DNA of 64,000 nt from Hyphomonadaceae bacterium (GTDB lineage Bacteria; Pseudomonadota; Alphaproteobacteria; Caulobacterales; Hyphomonadaceae). The translations under genes and the position numbers were made by a program. The notes under the pieces were generated by a model that saw only the letters and a program-made list of their open reading frames with translations, made no database searches and was not told the origin of the DNA. The DNA lies in assembly GCA_028285145.1 (NCBI GenBank), contig JANQQC010000045.1, forward strand, positions 31,977 through 95,976, written 5' to 3'. This document shows positions 26,318 through 36,599 of this stretch, one piece after another (position 1 is the first letter of the stretch; each line of letters opens with the position of its first letter).

Positions 26318-28314
26318 ACTTGGCCGACGGCGCGCTTGCGGTCTTGCAACTGGCCTGAATTCCAGCGCGCCGCAAAGTCGACTACATCCTCGGCTGGTAG
26401 GGCCGGGCTGTAGAGGTAACCCTGTGCCAGCGTACATCCGCGACGGAGTAGGAAGTCGGCCTGCATCGGCGTCTCAACGCCTTCCGCCACTGTCGACAGG
26501 CCAAGAGTCTCAGCCATGGCGAGGATCATCTCAATGATGGCCGGAGCCTGACCGCCGCGGTCGAGCGCTGACACGAACTGACGGTCGATCTTGAAGGTCG
26601 AGAAGGGCAGTTGCGAGAGCATGGACAGGTTTGAGTGCCCGGTGCCGAAATCATCGATGGCAAGGCTGACACCCATGGCTCGCAGAGGCTCCATGACCGA
26701 GGATACTCGCGTCGGATCGGACACGGCCATGGATTCGGTGATTTCCAGTTCGAGCTTGGTCGGCGGCAGCCCGGTCAGGCGCATCGACTCAATGATCTTG
26801 TCGACAAACCGTTTCTGCTCGAACTGCATAGGTGAGACGTTGACCGCAACGCCGGCATCGACGCCCGCCTCGGTCCACTCTTTCGCTTTCTGACAGGCCT
26901 GGATGAGAATGTGATCGCCAATGTCGCGGATAAGCCCGGTTTCCTCCGCCAGCGGAATAAAGGCCGCTGGAGAGATAATCTTGCCACCCGGACGCCGCCA
27001 GCGCGCGAGGGCTTCAAAGCCGGCAATGCGGCCCGTCTTGAAGTCGACCTTCGGCTGAAAGGAGGCGCGGAACTCCTGATTCTCAATGCCTTCGCGCAAC
27101 TCTGCCTCGAGGCGAAGCCGGCCTTCCTCAATGCGGTCGAGACGTGGCGTGTAGAACTTGAACCCTGAGCTGTCATCGTTCAGCATTTTCTTCAGCGCGA
27201 GCTCGGACCGCCCGAGAACGGCATCCGGTGTTGTGCCATCTTCCGGGATCATGGCCACCCCGCCGGAGACGCGGGCGAACACTTCGCTCCCATCAAGTTC
27301 AAATGCAGCGGCGAGCCTGCGGCGCAGGGCGCGCAACAGGGCAGACACATCCGAACGGCTGCCGGATTCAGCGATGAAGAGCCCGAGATGGTCTTCGGCC
27401 ACCGCGCCGATGGCAAAAGCTTCGCGCTTGTCCTGGACGTCGGCGAAGTGCGCGTTCATCTCCTCGGTCAGGCGCTCTGCCGCCGCTCTGAGAAGGTCGC
27501 GCATGGCATTCGGAGCCGTGGCGGCGCTCAGTGCGCCTTCCGGCTCGAACCGGAGAAGGATGTAAGCGGCAGGGGTGTCGAAGGTCGCGATCCCGCCGGC
27601 GGCTTTCAGCCGCTCGACGATCAGCGCTGCGTTTGGAAGGCCAGTTGTCGGATCGCGATAGACCTTGCGTCGCATATCTTCGTGTTTTCTGCGCAGGCGT
27701 TGGCTGGCCCGGCTGAGCGCGACCCGCAGGCGGAACATTTCGGAAAAAGCGACATCCCCGACGAACTCGGTCGCCTGTGTATCGCCAAGATTGGAGGCGT
27801 AGTCGGTCAGCTGGTTGAGACCACTACCAATGCGCCGTGCGTAAAAGGCAGATGTCACATAGGCGGCCGCCACGCAGAACAGGGCGAGGATGCCAAGCAG
27901 CCAATAGGGCATTGGCGGGCCGTAGTGGATCATTGGTGGCGTAACCAGGGTGCCAACCGGTGTCGTCTGATAAACGATCGGATAGCGGCGCGCGCTCGAA
28001 TTGGTCACGGCGTCCGAGTTTCCGGCAAGAACGGAATTGTCGAGCCCGATCACGGCTCCCTCGCCAGCGGTGTAGACTTCGAGAACGTGATCGATGCGAT
28101 CTGTTTCGCGCCAGGCCACGTCCGGAGCGATTGTCTGTGCGACCGTTACGGCTGATCTGTCGGAGGCCTTAGACGCATTGAGATAGGCGTAAACCAGCGA
28201 CGCTCCCATGATGGCAATGACAAGAAACGCGGCAAGACCCGACGCAACAATCGGCATCGAGCGCGCGATACCGAGCCTCTGAAGGTTCAGCACTGTCTGT
28301 TTGTCTATCGACAA
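26314..28314 (-). CDS. EAL-domain cyclic-di-GMP phosphodiesterase with degenerate GGDEF
   Basis: A 666-residue membrane sensor. Two membrane segments (about residues 20-45 and 137-158) enclose a roughly 90-residue periplasmic domain, followed by a HAMP-like linker. The GGDEF-like domain starts [14 protein letters not shown] but lacks the signature motif ([12 protein letters not shown] at that place), so cyclase activity is unlikely. The EAL domain is intact: [32 protein letters not shown] and EGVETPMQ. It should hydrolyse c-di-GMP in response to a periplasmic signal. It is divergent from hisB. Confidence 0.9.
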   Translation of the reverse strand: MSIDKQTVLNLQRLGIARSMPIVASGLAAFLVIAIMGASLVYAYLNASKASDRSAVTVAQTIAPDVAWRETDRIDHVLEVYTAGEGAVIGLDNSVLAGNSDAVTNSSARRYPIVYQTTPVGTLVTPPMIHYGPPMPYWLLGILALFCVAAAYVTSAFYARRIGSGLNQLTDYASNLGDTQATEFVGDVAFSEMFRLRVALSRASQRLRRKHEDMRRKVYRDPTTGLPNAALIVERLKAAGGIATFDTPAAYILLRFEPEGALSAATAPNAMRDLLRAAAERLTEEMNAHFADVQDKREAFAIGAVAEDHLGLFIAESGSRSDVSALLRALRRRLAAAFELDGSEVFARVSGGVAMIPEDGTTPDAVLGRSELALKKMLNDDSSGFKFYTPRLDRIEEGRLRLEAELREGIENQEFRASFQPKVDFKTGRIAGFEALARWRRPGGKIISPAAFIPLAEETGLIRDIGDHILIQACQKAKEWTEAGVDAGVAVNVSPMQFEQKRFVDKIIESMRLTGLPPTKLELEITESMAVSDPTRVSSVMEPLRAMGVSLAIDDFGTGHSNLSMLSQLPFSTFKIDRQFVSALDRGGQAPAIIEMILAMAETLGLSTVAEGVETPMQADFLLRRGCTLAQGYLYSPALPAEDVVDFAARWNSGQLQDRKRAVGQV

Positions 28315-28434
28315 GGCTGTTCACCCTCTCCGGAGACTCTTCACCAATTCCAGCAACTTAAAAGCGGAAAACATTTAGAATTCGGTGAACATTACGAAGT
28401 GGAATGCTTAATGTTTTCGCACTATGTGAGCGCG

Positions 28435-29031
28435 ATGACCGATACAAGAACCGCCTCCAAACGCCGTGAAACCCGCGAAACAGTGATCGAAGTCAGCGTC
28501 GATCTGGATGGGACGGGCAAAAGCGACCTGTCCACCGGGATCGGCTTTTTTGATCACATGCTGGAATCCTTTTCCAAGCATTCGGCGATCGATCTCACCG
28601 TGAAGGCCAAGGGCGACCTCCATGTCGACATGCACCACACCGTCGAAGACACCGGGATCGTGATTGGTCAGTGCATCAGGGAAGCGCTGGGTGATTTCGC
28701 CGGAATCACGCGCTTTGGGCACGCCTATATCCCAATGGATGAGACACTCAGCCGGGCCGCCGTGGACTTCTGCAAACGTCCCTACCTGATCTGGAAAGTC
28801 GATTTCACGCGCGACAAGATCGGCGAAATGGACACCGAACTCTTCAAGGAGTTCTTCCATGCGCTTGCCGGCAATGGCGGCATGTGCCTGCACGTGGAAA
28901 ACCTTTATGGCGAGAACAGTCACCACATCATTGAGAGCTGCTACAAGGCGACCGCGCGGGCTCTCCGCGCCGCAATCGCGCCGGATGCTCGCATGGGCGG
29001 CGCGCCCGCCTCGACCAAGGGTTCGCTCTAA
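28435..29031 (+). CDS. hisB: imidazoleglycerol-phosphate dehydratase
   Basis: A 198-residue monofunctional HisB that dehydrates imidazoleglycerol phosphate in histidine synthesis. Metal-site motifs are [24 protein letters not shown] and [16 protein letters not shown]. The chosen ATG gives the usual N-terminus ([17 protein letters not shown]); an upstream in-frame ATG adds 12 unlikely residues. A 12-bp palindrome AATCAGCTGATT directly follows the stop codon (29032-29043). Confidence 0.96.
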   Translation: MTDTRTASKRRETRETVIEVSVDLDGTGKSDLSTGIGFFDHMLESFSKHSAIDLTVKAKGDLHVDMHHTVEDTGIVIGQCIREALGDFAGITRFGHAYIPMDETLSRAAVDFCKRPYLIWKVDFTRDKIGEMDTELFKEFFHALAGNGGMCLHVENLYGENSHHIIESCYKATARALRAAIAPDARMGGAPASTKGSL

Positions 29032-29108
29032 AATCAGCTGATTCGCCGGAACCAATCCTCGTCCAGCCCGTTTTCAATCTTGGGAATGATGGATGATGGG
29101 TTGATTGC

Positions 29109-29846
29109 ATGGGAGCTGAAGATTTTAGTCTGGGCGTTGCGCTTCTCGCGCTGAGTTTTGACTCGGATTCTCCCTGGTATGATGGGGATATTCGCCACGT
29201 CGCTACAGCGCTTTCGCACGGCGGCGCGCATGTGAGGGCGTTTGTGTTCGATATGCCGCGCGGCGAGCGACGCACCGACATTGATATCGAAATCATCGGC
29301 CTCGGCCCGGCGAAGGCTGCCGCTGATGCGCCTTATCCAACCATCGGGCTCATCGATCGGTTCATGATCCGCGGCCTGATGCGTCTTGAGCACTGGAAGG
29401 CACCGTTTGACATCATCGAAGCCGATAGCCGGTTCGGCATTGCATCCGGCCTGACGCGTTTCCCGGCCTCGCTCATTATCAGCCTGCCGGAACATGCTGG
29501 CCGTCGCGATGGTTTTCCAAGCCACCGCGTTGAACAACGCACAGCACAAGCGGCAGATGGCTTTGTCTCGCCGAGCCGCGACAGCGCCGCCGCGGCCCGC
29601 CATGTGTACGACCTTCCATTTGGACGGTCGCACCGCGTGGTCGCACCTTTGACCCGTTCCTCTTCTCTTGAAGATTACCGCCTCGCTGCGCGTCAGCGCA
29701 TCAATCTCTACCGTGAGGTGCTTACGCTCGAAGGAGCCCATGCTCGTACCGGGATGGCTCCGGCCTACGAAATCGAGCCGGTCCGCTCGCATGTTGGTCC
29801 AGGGACCGCCACGGTCTTTGCGCGGTCAAGCCAGATGGCGAGCTGA
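29109..29846 (+). CDS. glycosyltransferase group 4 N-terminal-like protein, apparently truncated
   Basis: A 245-residue protein resembling only the acceptor-side half of a GT-B glycosyltransferase. It starts VALLALSFDSDSPWYDGDIRHVATALSHGGAHVRAF-like and continues with FDIIEADSRFGIASGLTRFPASLIISLPEHAG. No C-terminal donor-binding Rossmann domain or E-x7-E motif follows before the stop. The gene is boxed in by the convergent coq4-like gene. It could be a decayed glycosyltransferase, since hisB-hisH intervals usually hold no such gene, or a short standalone relative. The call rests on fold resemblance only. Confidence 0.5.
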   Translation: MGAEDFSLGVALLALSFDSDSPWYDGDIRHVATALSHGGAHVRAFVFDMPRGERRTDIDIEIIGLGPAKAAADAPYPTIGLIDRFMIRGLMRLEHWKAPFDIIEADSRFGIASGLTRFPASLIISLPEHAGRRDGFPSHRVEQRTAQAADGFVSPSRDSAAAARHVYDLPFGRSHRVVAPLTRSSSLEDYRLAARQRINLYREVLTLEGAHARTGMAPAYEIEPVRSHVGPGTATVFARSSQMAS

Positions 29847-29865
29847 AGCCCGAAGCAGCCGGAGG

Positions 29866-30840
29866 TCACGCAGAAAGGCGCTGCTCGATCAGGTCGGCGG
29901 GGTAGGGTCGTTGATACGGCTCGATACCGTACTTCGACCGGATCGCCTCTGTGGGTTTGCGCCATTCTGCTTCCCAGTCGATGGTGATGAGCGGGGGCGA
30001 GCGGCGGCCATGCACATAGGCGCTCGTGATCGATGTCATCAGCACAGGATAGCCAATTGACGGCGTGATTGCGCCCACAGCGGCCATCACGGCCAGGAAC
30101 TGCGCAGAGTAGGCGTGGCCGAACTGTGCCATTTGGAAGGCCGAGAGCGCGATCTCGTGCAGCGCCGTTGTCTCGTAGCCGGCGACGATGTGCCAGAGAT
30201 CGTGAGACTGAAGGATCCGGGTGTTAAGGTAATCGAGCGGTGTTGGCAGGTCCGAGAGGCCGATCTCATCGCGGTCGAGCACCTCAAGATCGAATGTGTT
30301 GTCCACGATCAGGTCGTGGAAAGTCCGCCCCAGTGAGCCCTGCGGGCAGGAGGCCAGCGTCTCCAGTTCAATGCGATTGGGCAGTGGGTCTTCGGCAATT
30401 CTTGTGACGCCCGGATAGGCTTTCGCCGCCTCTGCCGTGCGGGCGAGATAGGCCTCGCCCATCGTGCCGCCAAGCTCTGCCGTTCGCATCGTGATCTGGG
30501 CCGCATCAAGCTTGCCGGCGACCGCGTCTTCCGCGATCGACCAGAACCCGTCCCAGAGCCCGTCCGGTGCAGGCAGCGATGGCCGGACCTCCGTAGGAAG
30601 CGCGGGTGCGCCGATGGGCTCGCCGGTCCAGCCTTCGCAGAAACCATCATAGATGTGCGGGATCGTATCGGGCGCGAGAAAGGCTGAATGGGCGAGCACC
30701 GCTGCGGCGTCGATGCGCGCTCTTCGGGATACCAGGCCACGCCAGCGCCGGGCCTTTCGCCCGCAGGTCTTGGCCCGGCCGTGATCTGGCCGATTGCCGA
30801 TCTGTTCGAGAAAGGCCGGCTTCACATCTGACTGCTTCAT
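29866..30840 (-). CDS. Coq4-family ubiquinone biosynthesis protein
   Basis: A 324-residue protein with the Coq4 metal motif HDLWHIVAGYETTALHEIAL (HDxxH followed by a distant glutamate) and the preceding RTFHDLI segment. Coq4 supports ubiquinone assembly; yeast Coq4 organises the CoQ complex, and a role in C1 decarboxylation/hydroxylation has been shown for the family. The start follows GGAGG well; an upstream in-frame extension lacks support. The gene sits antisense inside the histidine block, between hisB and hisH. Confidence 0.82.
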   Translation of the reverse strand: MKQSDVKPAFLEQIGNRPDHGRAKTCGRKARRWRGLVSRRARIDAAAVLAHSAFLAPDTIPHIYDGFCEGWTGEPIGAPALPTEVRPSLPAPDGLWDGFWSIAEDAVAGKLDAAQITMRTAELGGTMGEAYLARTAEAAKAYPGVTRIAEDPLPNRIELETLASCPQGSLGRTFHDLIVDNTFDLEVLDRDEIGLSDLPTPLDYLNTRILQSHDLWHIVAGYETTALHEIALSAFQMAQFGHAYSAQFLAVMAAVGAITPSIGYPVLMTSITSAYVHGRRSPPLITIDWEAEWRKPTEAIRSKYGIEPYQRPYPADLIEQRLSA

Positions 30841-30945
30841 CGTGCATTTCCTCCGGCGGGAATGATTATGCACTTCCAGCCCTGCGGCAAGCCAGCAGGC
30901 CAACAGCCCTATCGTTTCAGTGGCGGCGGCGCTAAGAGCGTCGCC

Positions 30946-31590
30946 ATGCGCATGATCGCTCTCATCGACTATGGCTCCGGCAACATCCATTCGGCTGAGC
31001 GTGCCCTGCGCTCGGCTGCTGATGATGCGAAGAAAACGCCGGAGATTCAGGTCACTTCAGACCCGGATGCCATCCGTCAAGCTGACCGGATCGTGCTGCC
31101 GGGGGTTGGGCACTATGCCGATTGCATGAATGAGCTGGATTCACGCGCTGGAGTTGTAAGCGCGCTGAAAGAGGCTGTGTTGGAACGAGGCGTACCGTTT
31201 CTCGGAATCTGTGTCGGTATGCAGCTTCTGGCGTCTCGCGGCCTTGAGGATGGCGAGACTCCGGGCCTTGGCTGGGTGCCGGGCGACGTGGCTGAAATCA
31301 CTCCGGGGCCGGGCTATGCGATCCCTCATATGGGCTGGAATGCGTTGCATCTGAACGGAGCGCATCCCGTGCTCGATGGGCTGGGTGAGGAGCCTCACGC
31401 CTATTTTGTGCATTCCTATGCACTGACGCCGACCGATCCCGGCGTTATCGCCGCCACGACGGATTATGGCGGCGAGATCACCGCGGCGGTTGCGCGGGAC
31501 AACATCTTCGGCACGCAGTTTCACCCCGAAAAAAGCCAGCGTGTCGGCCTGAAACTGCTCTCCAACTTTGTGCTTTGGGACCCGTCATGA
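30946..31590 (+). CDS. hisH: imidazole glycerol phosphate synthase, glutaminase subunit
   Basis: A 214-residue class I glutamine amidotransferase that feeds ammonia to HisF. The nucleophile C89 is in [11 protein letters not shown] and the His-Glu pair is in [11 protein letters not shown]. It begins [16 protein letters not shown]; an alternative ATG lies six bases downstream. The stop overlaps the hisA start by 4 nt, so the two are translationally coupled. Confidence 0.96.
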   Translation: MRMIALIDYGSGNIHSAERALRSAADDAKKTPEIQVTSDPDAIRQADRIVLPGVGHYADCMNELDSRAGVVSALKEAVLERGVPFLGICVGMQLLASRGLEDGETPGLGWVPGDVAEITPGPGYAIPHMGWNALHLNGAHPVLDGLGEEPHAYFVHSYALTPTDPGVIAATTDYGGEITAAVARDNIFGTQFHPEKSQRVGLKLLSNFVLWDPS

Positions 31591-32318
31591 GTTTCGATCT
31601 CTACCCCGCCATCGACCTGAAAGACGGAGCCTGCGTGCGCCTGATCCGTGGCGAGATGGATCGGGCCACGACCTTCAATGACGATCCGGCGGATCAGGCG
31701 TCACGGTTTGAAGCCATGGGCTTTTCAAAACTGCACGTCGTTGACCTCAACGGGGCCTTCGATGGCGCGACCGCCAATGGCGAGGCCGTCCGCGCGATCC
31801 TGAGAGCGACGGATGCACCAGTCCAGCTCGGCGGCGGCATCCGCACGCGCGCGCAGATCGAAGCATGGCTGGAGGCCGGCATCTCCCGCGTCATCCTGGG
31901 TACAGCGGCGCTACGAGATCCGGACCTTGTAAAGGACGCGGCAAGGGCCCTGCCGGGCCGTGTCGCTGTAGGGATCGACGCGGTGAACGGAATGGTCGCC
32001 GTCGAAGGCTGGGCGGAAACCTCGGACATGAAGGCGGTCGAGCTTGCTAGGGCGTTCGAAGGCTGCGGTGTCGCCGCGATCATCGCCACCGATATTGGCC
32101 GCGACGGCATGAAGACCGGCGTGAATGTTGACTTCACCGGAGAGATCGCAGACGCGGTCTCCATCCCCGTCATCGCCTCGGGCGGCGTCAAAGGCGTGGA
32201 AGACATCGCCGCCCTGAAGGCCCGGACGGGCACCCGCGCCATCTCCGGCGCGATCCTTGGGCGTGCGCTTTACGACGGCGACATTGATCCGACGAGGGCG
32301 GTCGAACTCGCAGCTTAA
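31587..32318 (+). CDS. hisA: ProFAR isomerase
   Basis: A 243-residue (beta-alpha)8 barrel that converts ProFAR to PRFAR. Active-site aspartates are in YPAIDLKDG and [11 protein letters not shown], with phosphate loops LGGGIRT and ASGGVKG. The start overlaps hisH by 4 nt. The end overlaps the convergent tspO gene by 4 nt. Confidence 0.96.
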   Translation: MSFDLYPAIDLKDGACVRLIRGEMDRATTFNDDPADQASRFEAMGFSKLHVVDLNGAFDGATANGEAVRAILRATDAPVQLGGGIRTRAQIEAWLEAGISRVILGTAALRDPDLVKDAARALPGRVAVGIDAVNGMVAVEGWAETSDMKAVELARAFEGCGVAAIIATDIGRDGMKTGVNVDFTGEIADAVSIPVIASGGVKGVEDIAALKARTGTRAISGAILGRALYDGDIDPTRAVELAA

Positions 32319-32782
32319 CCCGCAGCGGCCTCTTCGGGGTTCAGCTGAATCATACGTAGATTGAGCACAGCGGCGATGCTGACCCAGGCGAGATACGGCG
32401 CGAGCAGGGCGGCGGCGAGCGACGTGTGCGGGACGAAAACCACTATGGTTGCCACGATGGACAGCCAGAGCGCGATCACGTCGGCCATCGCCCAGTCCAT
32501 CCGCCGAGCCCCGAAAAACAGCGCCGACCAGCCCGCATTGAACATCAGGCTGACCATGTAGACCGTCAGCGCCGGCCAGGCCTCCCAACCCGAGGCGGAC
32601 CAGACGAGCCATCCGGCAACGATAATCTTCAGGTAGAGAATGCTCCAGACCAGCGGAAACGCCCAGCCGGGCGGGGTCCAGGACGGCTTCGACAGGCCCT
32701 CATACCATTCGCCAGGCTTGAAGATCGCGCCAGACGTCGCGGCGGCAAACACCATGGTGAAGAAAACAAGGAAGGCGATCAT
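32315..32782 (-). CDS. tspO: TspO/MBR family protein (tryptophan-rich sensory protein)
   Basis: A 155-residue five-helix membrane protein. Family signatures are [35 protein letters not shown] and the final [17 protein letters not shown]. TspO proteins bind porphyrins and are implicated in stress and tetrapyrrole control. I start at the internal ATG (MIAFLVFF), since the upstream extension is not protein-like. The gene lies antisense between hisA and hisF. Confidence 0.92.
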   Translation of the reverse strand: MIAFLVFFTMVFAAATSGAIFKPGEWYEGLSKPSWTPPGWAFPLVWSILYLKIIVAGWLVWSASGWEAWPALTVYMVSLMFNAGWSALFFGARRMDWAMADVIALWLSIVATIVVFVPHTSLAAALLAPYLAWVSIAAVLNLRMIQLNPEEAAAG

Positions 32783-32898
32783 GCAGGAGGCCCCTGGGTT
32801 ACGAGCAGGCGTGTCATCGCCCTGCCACAACACTTAGGGCGTGTGATTGAAAAGACATCTGATTGCCGCCGCGCCGCGCGCAGTCTAAAGCCAAGCCC

Positions 32899-33657
32899 AT
32901 GCTCAAGACCCGCATCATTCCCTGCCTAGACGTCAAAGACGGCCGCACCGTGAAAGGCGTCAATTTCGTTGACCTGCGCGACGCCGGAGACCCGGTGGCG
33001 CTGGCGAAGGCCTATTCCGATCAGGGCGCGGACGAGCTCTGCTTTCTGGATATCACCGCGTCTCATGAGGGCCGGGGCACAATGCTGGATGTCGTCACGC
33101 GCACAGCTGAGCAATGCTTCATGCCGCTCACCGTTGGCGGCGGGGTGCGCAGTCCGGAAGATATGGTCCAGTTGCTGCGCGCCGGGGCAGACAAGGTCGC
33201 GATCAATTCAGCGGCCGTCGAGGATCATGATCTGATTTCCCGCTGCGCGGCCAAGGCGGGTCGCCAATGCGTGGTCGTGGCGATCGATGCACGCGCCGAT
33301 GGCGATAGCTATGAAGTCTTTACTCATGGTGGGCGGCGCGGGACGGGCATCGATGCCATTGCCTATGCGCGAGAAGCTGAAAAACGTGGTGCCGGGGAAA
33401 TCCTTCTCACCAGCATGGACCGGGACGGCACCAAGGCCGGCTACGATCTGCCCATGCTGAAAGCTGTGACTGATGCGGTGAACGTGCCGGTGATTGCCTC
33501 TGGCGGCGCGGGCTCGGTTGAAGACCTCGCCCCTCCGGTGCTGGAAGCAGGGGCCAGCGCCGTGCTGGCTGCGTCTATCTTCCATTTCGGCGAAGCAAGC
33601 CTAGAACAGGCAAGAGCTGCGCTTGAGGGCGCGGGCGCGCCCGTTCGGCCGCTCTGA
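32899..33657 (+). CDS. hisF: imidazole glycerol phosphate synthase, cyclase subunit
   Basis: A 252-residue barrel enzyme that closes the imidazole ring using ammonia from HisH. It begins [20 protein letters not shown] with the catalytic aspartate, followed by [12 protein letters not shown] and [15 protein letters not shown] with the second aspartate. The length is standard. hisE follows 20 bp downstream. Confidence 0.97.
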   Translation: MLKTRIIPCLDVKDGRTVKGVNFVDLRDAGDPVALAKAYSDQGADELCFLDITASHEGRGTMLDVVTRTAEQCFMPLTVGGGVRSPEDMVQLLRAGADKVAINSAAVEDHDLISRCAAKAGRQCVVVAIDARADGDSYEVFTHGGRRGTGIDAIAYAREAEKRGAGEILLTSMDRDGTKAGYDLPMLKAVTDAVNVPVIASGGAGSVEDLAPPVLEAGASAVLAASIFHFGEASLEQARAALEGAGAPVRPL

Positions 33658-33677
33658 AACTCTTGAAGGAGGCCGCC

Positions 33678-34034
33678 ATGGCCAATCAGACAGACCTTGG
33701 GCGGGGGGACCAGCTCGCCGCGGCGCTCGCCCGGCTAGCATCAACCATTGACGATCACTCAGGCCGGGACGTCGACATCTCCTATACCGCGAAGCTCCTG
33801 TCCGGCGGGCCGATGCGATGCGGCAAGAAGCTCGGCGAGGAGGGTGTCGAATGCGCGCTTGCTGTCGCTGCGCAGGGCGAAGGTGAAGTCGTCGAAGAAG
33901 CCGCCGATCTCCTCTACCACCTGCTCGTGGCGCTGAAGTCCCGCGGCGTTACGCTGGATTCAGTAGGTGCGGCGCTCACCGCCCGTGAAGGCCGGTCCGG
34001 CCTCGAAGAGAAAGCGGCTCGTCCGAAAGACTAG
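33678..34034 (+). CDS. hisE: phosphoribosyl-ATP pyrophosphatase
   Basis: A 118-residue all-helical MazG-like enzyme that hydrolyses phosphoribosyl-ATP in histidine synthesis. The metal-binding helices read KKLGEEGVECALA and EVVEEAADLLYHLLVAL. GAAGGAGG lies just ahead of this ATG. The 3' end overlaps the convergent Smr gene by 4 nt. Confidence 0.95.
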   Translation: MANQTDLGRGDQLAAALARLASTIDDHSGRDVDISYTAKLLSGGPMRCGKKLGEEGVECALAVAAQGEGEVVEEAADLLYHLLVALKSRGVTLDSVGAALTAREGRSGLEEKAARPKD

Positions 34035-34555
34035 AGCCGTCTGAGAAACACATAGAAGGCCCCCGCGCCGCCATGCTTGTCGTGCGCCTGCGCATAGCCT
34101 GACACAAGCGCGCGGGCCTCTGTCGTCTCCAGCCAGCGCAGGAAATTCCGGCGCAGCACGCCTTCGCCCATCCGGCCCTTGCCCGTGATCACCAGAACGC
34201 ACCGCGCCCCATGGCTGCGCTGCGAGGCGAGAAAGGCTGGAAGGGCAGCATGGGCGCTTTCCTGTGTATGCCCGTGCAGGTCGAACCGCCCGGCAATAGC
34301 GGTCTGTCCCCGCCGGATCCGGCGTTCCTTGCTGCGGTCGGCCGGCTGGGCGAGACGCGGCGGGTAGGGGGCTTTGGGGACCGTCCGGCTTGGCCGCGAG
34401 GCCTCGGCGGGTGTGTGCGGCTTGTCGAGCAGGTCTGCAAAGGATGCCGATGTAGGTGGCACCTCGGGAGCAGGCCGCCCCGGCATCGCTTTCACGCTCC
34501 GCGCCACCCGCGCCCAGGCGCGTTGCTCTTCAGGTTTCAGGCGGCGTTTCGACAT
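34031..34555 (-). CDS. Smr-domain protein
   Basis: A 174-residue protein with a basic, proline-rich N-terminal half and a C-terminal Smr domain: FDLHGHTQESAHAAL, VLVITGKGRMGEGVLRRNFLRWL and GAGAFYVFLRR. Smr domains can nick DNA or cleave RNA. Standalone bacterial versions like this have recently been connected with ribosome rescue or RNA cleavage, but the assignment here stays at domain level. Confidence 0.9.
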   Translation of the reverse strand: MSKRRLKPEEQRAWARVARSVKAMPGRPAPEVPPTSASFADLLDKPHTPAEASRPSRTVPKAPYPPRLAQPADRSKERRIRRGQTAIAGRFDLHGHTQESAHAALPAFLASQRSHGARCVLVITGKGRMGEGVLRRNFLRWLETTEARALVSGYAQAHDKHGGAGAFYVFLRRL

Positions 34556-34580
34556 GGCCCCGATCTAGGGCGCTGCGCCT

Positions 34581-35516
34581 TTACCGGCAATTACCATCCA
34601 GCCACGCGATCACAGTCTCGGTCATCTCAATCCGGGTCCAGGAAAACGAATGATCTCCGTCCAGCAGTTCATGGTGCAGGTCGATCTTGGCATTCTCCGC
34701 ATAGGCCGCGACCAGTGGGTCATGAAAGGCCGCTGGCGGGACAGCAGCGTCTCGCTCCGCTGCGACGAGCAGGACCGACTTTTCAGACAGCGCCGGTGCC
34801 AGAGAGGCTAGTGCGAAACGCACCGTGTTCTCGGTCAGCTCCGCCATCGCCTGCTGCCCGCTGAACCCGTCCAGTGGGCCAGCCACGAGACCATCCGTAT
34901 ACGCTGCAAATCCGGCAGCTGCTTCCGGGTCCTCGTTGAAGGCACCGCCGACAATCCCGAAATCCGCAGCCGCAAGACCTGCCGCGCAGCTGATCTGCTC
35001 ATCGCGCGCGGCGGTATGCAGCGCGGTGTGCCCGCCAAGGGAGTGCCCGATGGGGATGATCCGCTCAGGGTCCACGCGGTAGACGTCCGCATTTTCGCGC
35101 AGGAAGGTGGCGGCGGTCCCTGCATCCTCGATCACATGCTCGAATCCGAAATCGCCCTCAGAGCCCCATGATCCGCGATAATGGAAGAACAGCACATTGT
35201 AGCCCGCGCGGCGCACGGACTGGGCCAGATCGAGATTTTTCTCATTTCCCGGATAGCCGTGAAGCATCATCACTGTGGGATGAGGTCCTGCGCCATTCGC
35301 CAGATAGATGAGCCCGTTCAGCCGCTGACCCGCGCTCTCGAAATGCACTTCGGCGAGGGCCGGCAGGTTGTCTTCGTCAATCTGCGCGGGATCGGTTGAG
35401 ATCGGGCTGGAGATATCTGCTGGCGCGGCCACTGGTGCAATATCTGCGGTGAAATCGGTTCCGGTGCAGGCAGATGCCATGAGCGCTGCGGCGGCAATGA
35501 GATAGGTTTTCGGCAT
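34581..35516 (-). CDS. alpha/beta-hydrolase lipoprotein
   Basis: A 311-residue lipoprotein with signal ending LMASAC (C17) and an alpha/beta-hydrolase domain. The oxyanion region is MLHGYPGNEKN, the nucleophile serine is in PIGHSLGGHTAL, an acidic residue lies in LVAAERDAAVPP, and the catalytic histidine is in LDGDHSFSW. The pattern resembles dienelactone-hydrolase/acyl-peptidase-like proteins. It is probably periplasmic and membrane-tethered, and its substrate is unknown. An in-frame upstream extension is ignored because the signal peptide begins at this ATG. Confidence 0.87.
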   Translation of the reverse strand: MPKTYLIAAAALMASACTGTDFTADIAPVAAPADISSPISTDPAQIDEDNLPALAEVHFESAGQRLNGLIYLANGAGPHPTVMMLHGYPGNEKNLDLAQSVRRAGYNVLFFHYRGSWGSEGDFGFEHVIEDAGTAATFLRENADVYRVDPERIIPIGHSLGGHTALHTAARDEQISCAAGLAAADFGIVGGAFNEDPEAAAGFAAYTDGLVAGPLDGFSGQQAMAELTENTVRFALASLAPALSEKSVLLVAAERDAAVPPAAFHDPLVAAYAENAKIDLHHELLDGDHSFSWTRIEMTETVIAWLDGNCR

Positions 35517-35684
35517 GGATTGGCTCCCTGAAATCCGCTCGAACGCTAGCCGGATAGAGTGCGATTGCCACCCGAAACTTGCGCCGTCAGCAGCTGTCTT
35601 CACGATCTAATCGCTGGTTTTCCCTAACGTTTTGGCAGGTTTTTTCTCGCACGTTCACAATGTAAGGGCGGAAATGGAACAGCC

Positions 35685-36587
35685 ATGACTTTTGATGCGC
35701 GCGGCTCAAGCGGGGCCAGTCTCGATCGTGGAAACCTGATTTTCGGCGGGCTTGTGGTCCTTGTGATCGGTGCCGTCTTCCTGTTCGCGTTCAAGCTTCC
35801 AGACTTTTTCAGCGGCAGCGTAAACGGCGCGCCGAAAGTTGCTTCTGCCGAGGAATTGCAGGGCGATGCGCTGCATACCGCTTTTTCTGACGCGGCCTCG
35901 CTTAACTATTTCAACGCGCTCCACGAAGCCGATCCTCAGGCCTATTCGAGCCTCGAAAGCAAGATTGCCCGCCGCTCCGGCGCATCCCAGAAAGATCTGC
36001 GCCAGATCGTCATGGAGCATTCCGAATCCCTCGTGAAACGCAATGCCCGCACGCTGGCGCAGGCCGACGTCAAACATGTCGATGCAATGATCACGCTGAT
36101 GCGGCAGGGCCTTCGGGACGCTGGGCGCTCAGGTTCGCGCTACTGCCGAGGATCTTTCTATGCTGGGCTGACGGACATGTCGGAGCGCGAAGGCCGCCGC
36201 CTCGCGCAGGAACTGATGGATCTTGAAGGGCCGATGTATGATTGGGGCATGCGCTTCAATACGCTGATCGCGGAAGCTGTGACGGATGCCAAGGCGAACC
36301 CGGTCAAGCACGGCGCAATCAGCCGGCGGGACGAAGCCGCCTTTCAGGGCGTGATGATGTCACTGATGGCCGATCCGCATATCATGCCGCTGATCATGGC
36401 CGGAAATTCCGGGGCTGATCCGGAAGCGATGCTGCGCAAGATCGATGTCTGCGATCTTGGCGATTCCATCCTGGTGGCCGTGAAAACCCTCCCTCAGGAC
36501 ACCAAAGGCCGGGCCTGGGCGATGGCGATCAAGGAAGCCAACAGCGCCAACCCGTTTTCCAGTGTCCAGGGCTTTCCCGGCTTCTAG
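35685..36587 (+). CDS. uncharacterised single-pass membrane protein
   Basis: I do not recognise this 300-residue protein. A single hydrophobic helix (NLIFGGLVVLVIGAVFLFAF, about 17-36) follows a short cytoplasmic N-terminus, so the bulk is periplasmic. The remainder is helical with scattered charges and two cysteines (SRYCRGSF and KIDVCDLG) that could pair. It lies between an envelope lipoprotein hydrolase and a DUF1674 gene. No enzymatic motif is visible. Confidence 0.7.
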   Translation: MTFDARGSSGASLDRGNLIFGGLVVLVIGAVFLFAFKLPDFFSGSVNGAPKVASAEELQGDALHTAFSDAASLNYFNALHEADPQAYSSLESKIARRSGASQKDLRQIVMEHSESLVKRNARTLAQADVKHVDAMITLMRQGLRDAGRSGSRYCRGSFYAGLTDMSEREGRRLAQELMDLEGPMYDWGMRFNTLIAEAVTDAKANPVKHGAISRRDEAAFQGVMMSLMADPHIMPLIMAGNSGADPEAMLRKIDVCDLGDSILVAVKTLPQDTKGRAWAMAIKEANSANPFSSVQGFPGF

Positions 36588-36599
36588 CGCGCTGATGTC

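Noticed and set aside
27388..28155. Long open frame antisense to the EAL gene
   Set aside because: It lies wholly inside a well supported gene, with low-complexity composition and no domain.
29032..29043. 12-bp palindrome AATCAGCTGATT after hisB
   Set aside because: Its arms are contiguous with no loop and no T run, so it is neither a terminator nor clearly an operator.
29034..29792. Antisense frame of 252 codons opposite the glycosyltransferase-like gene
   Set aside because: Its translation lacks hydrophobic periodicity and motifs, whereas the plus-strand product resembles a Rossmann-type fold.
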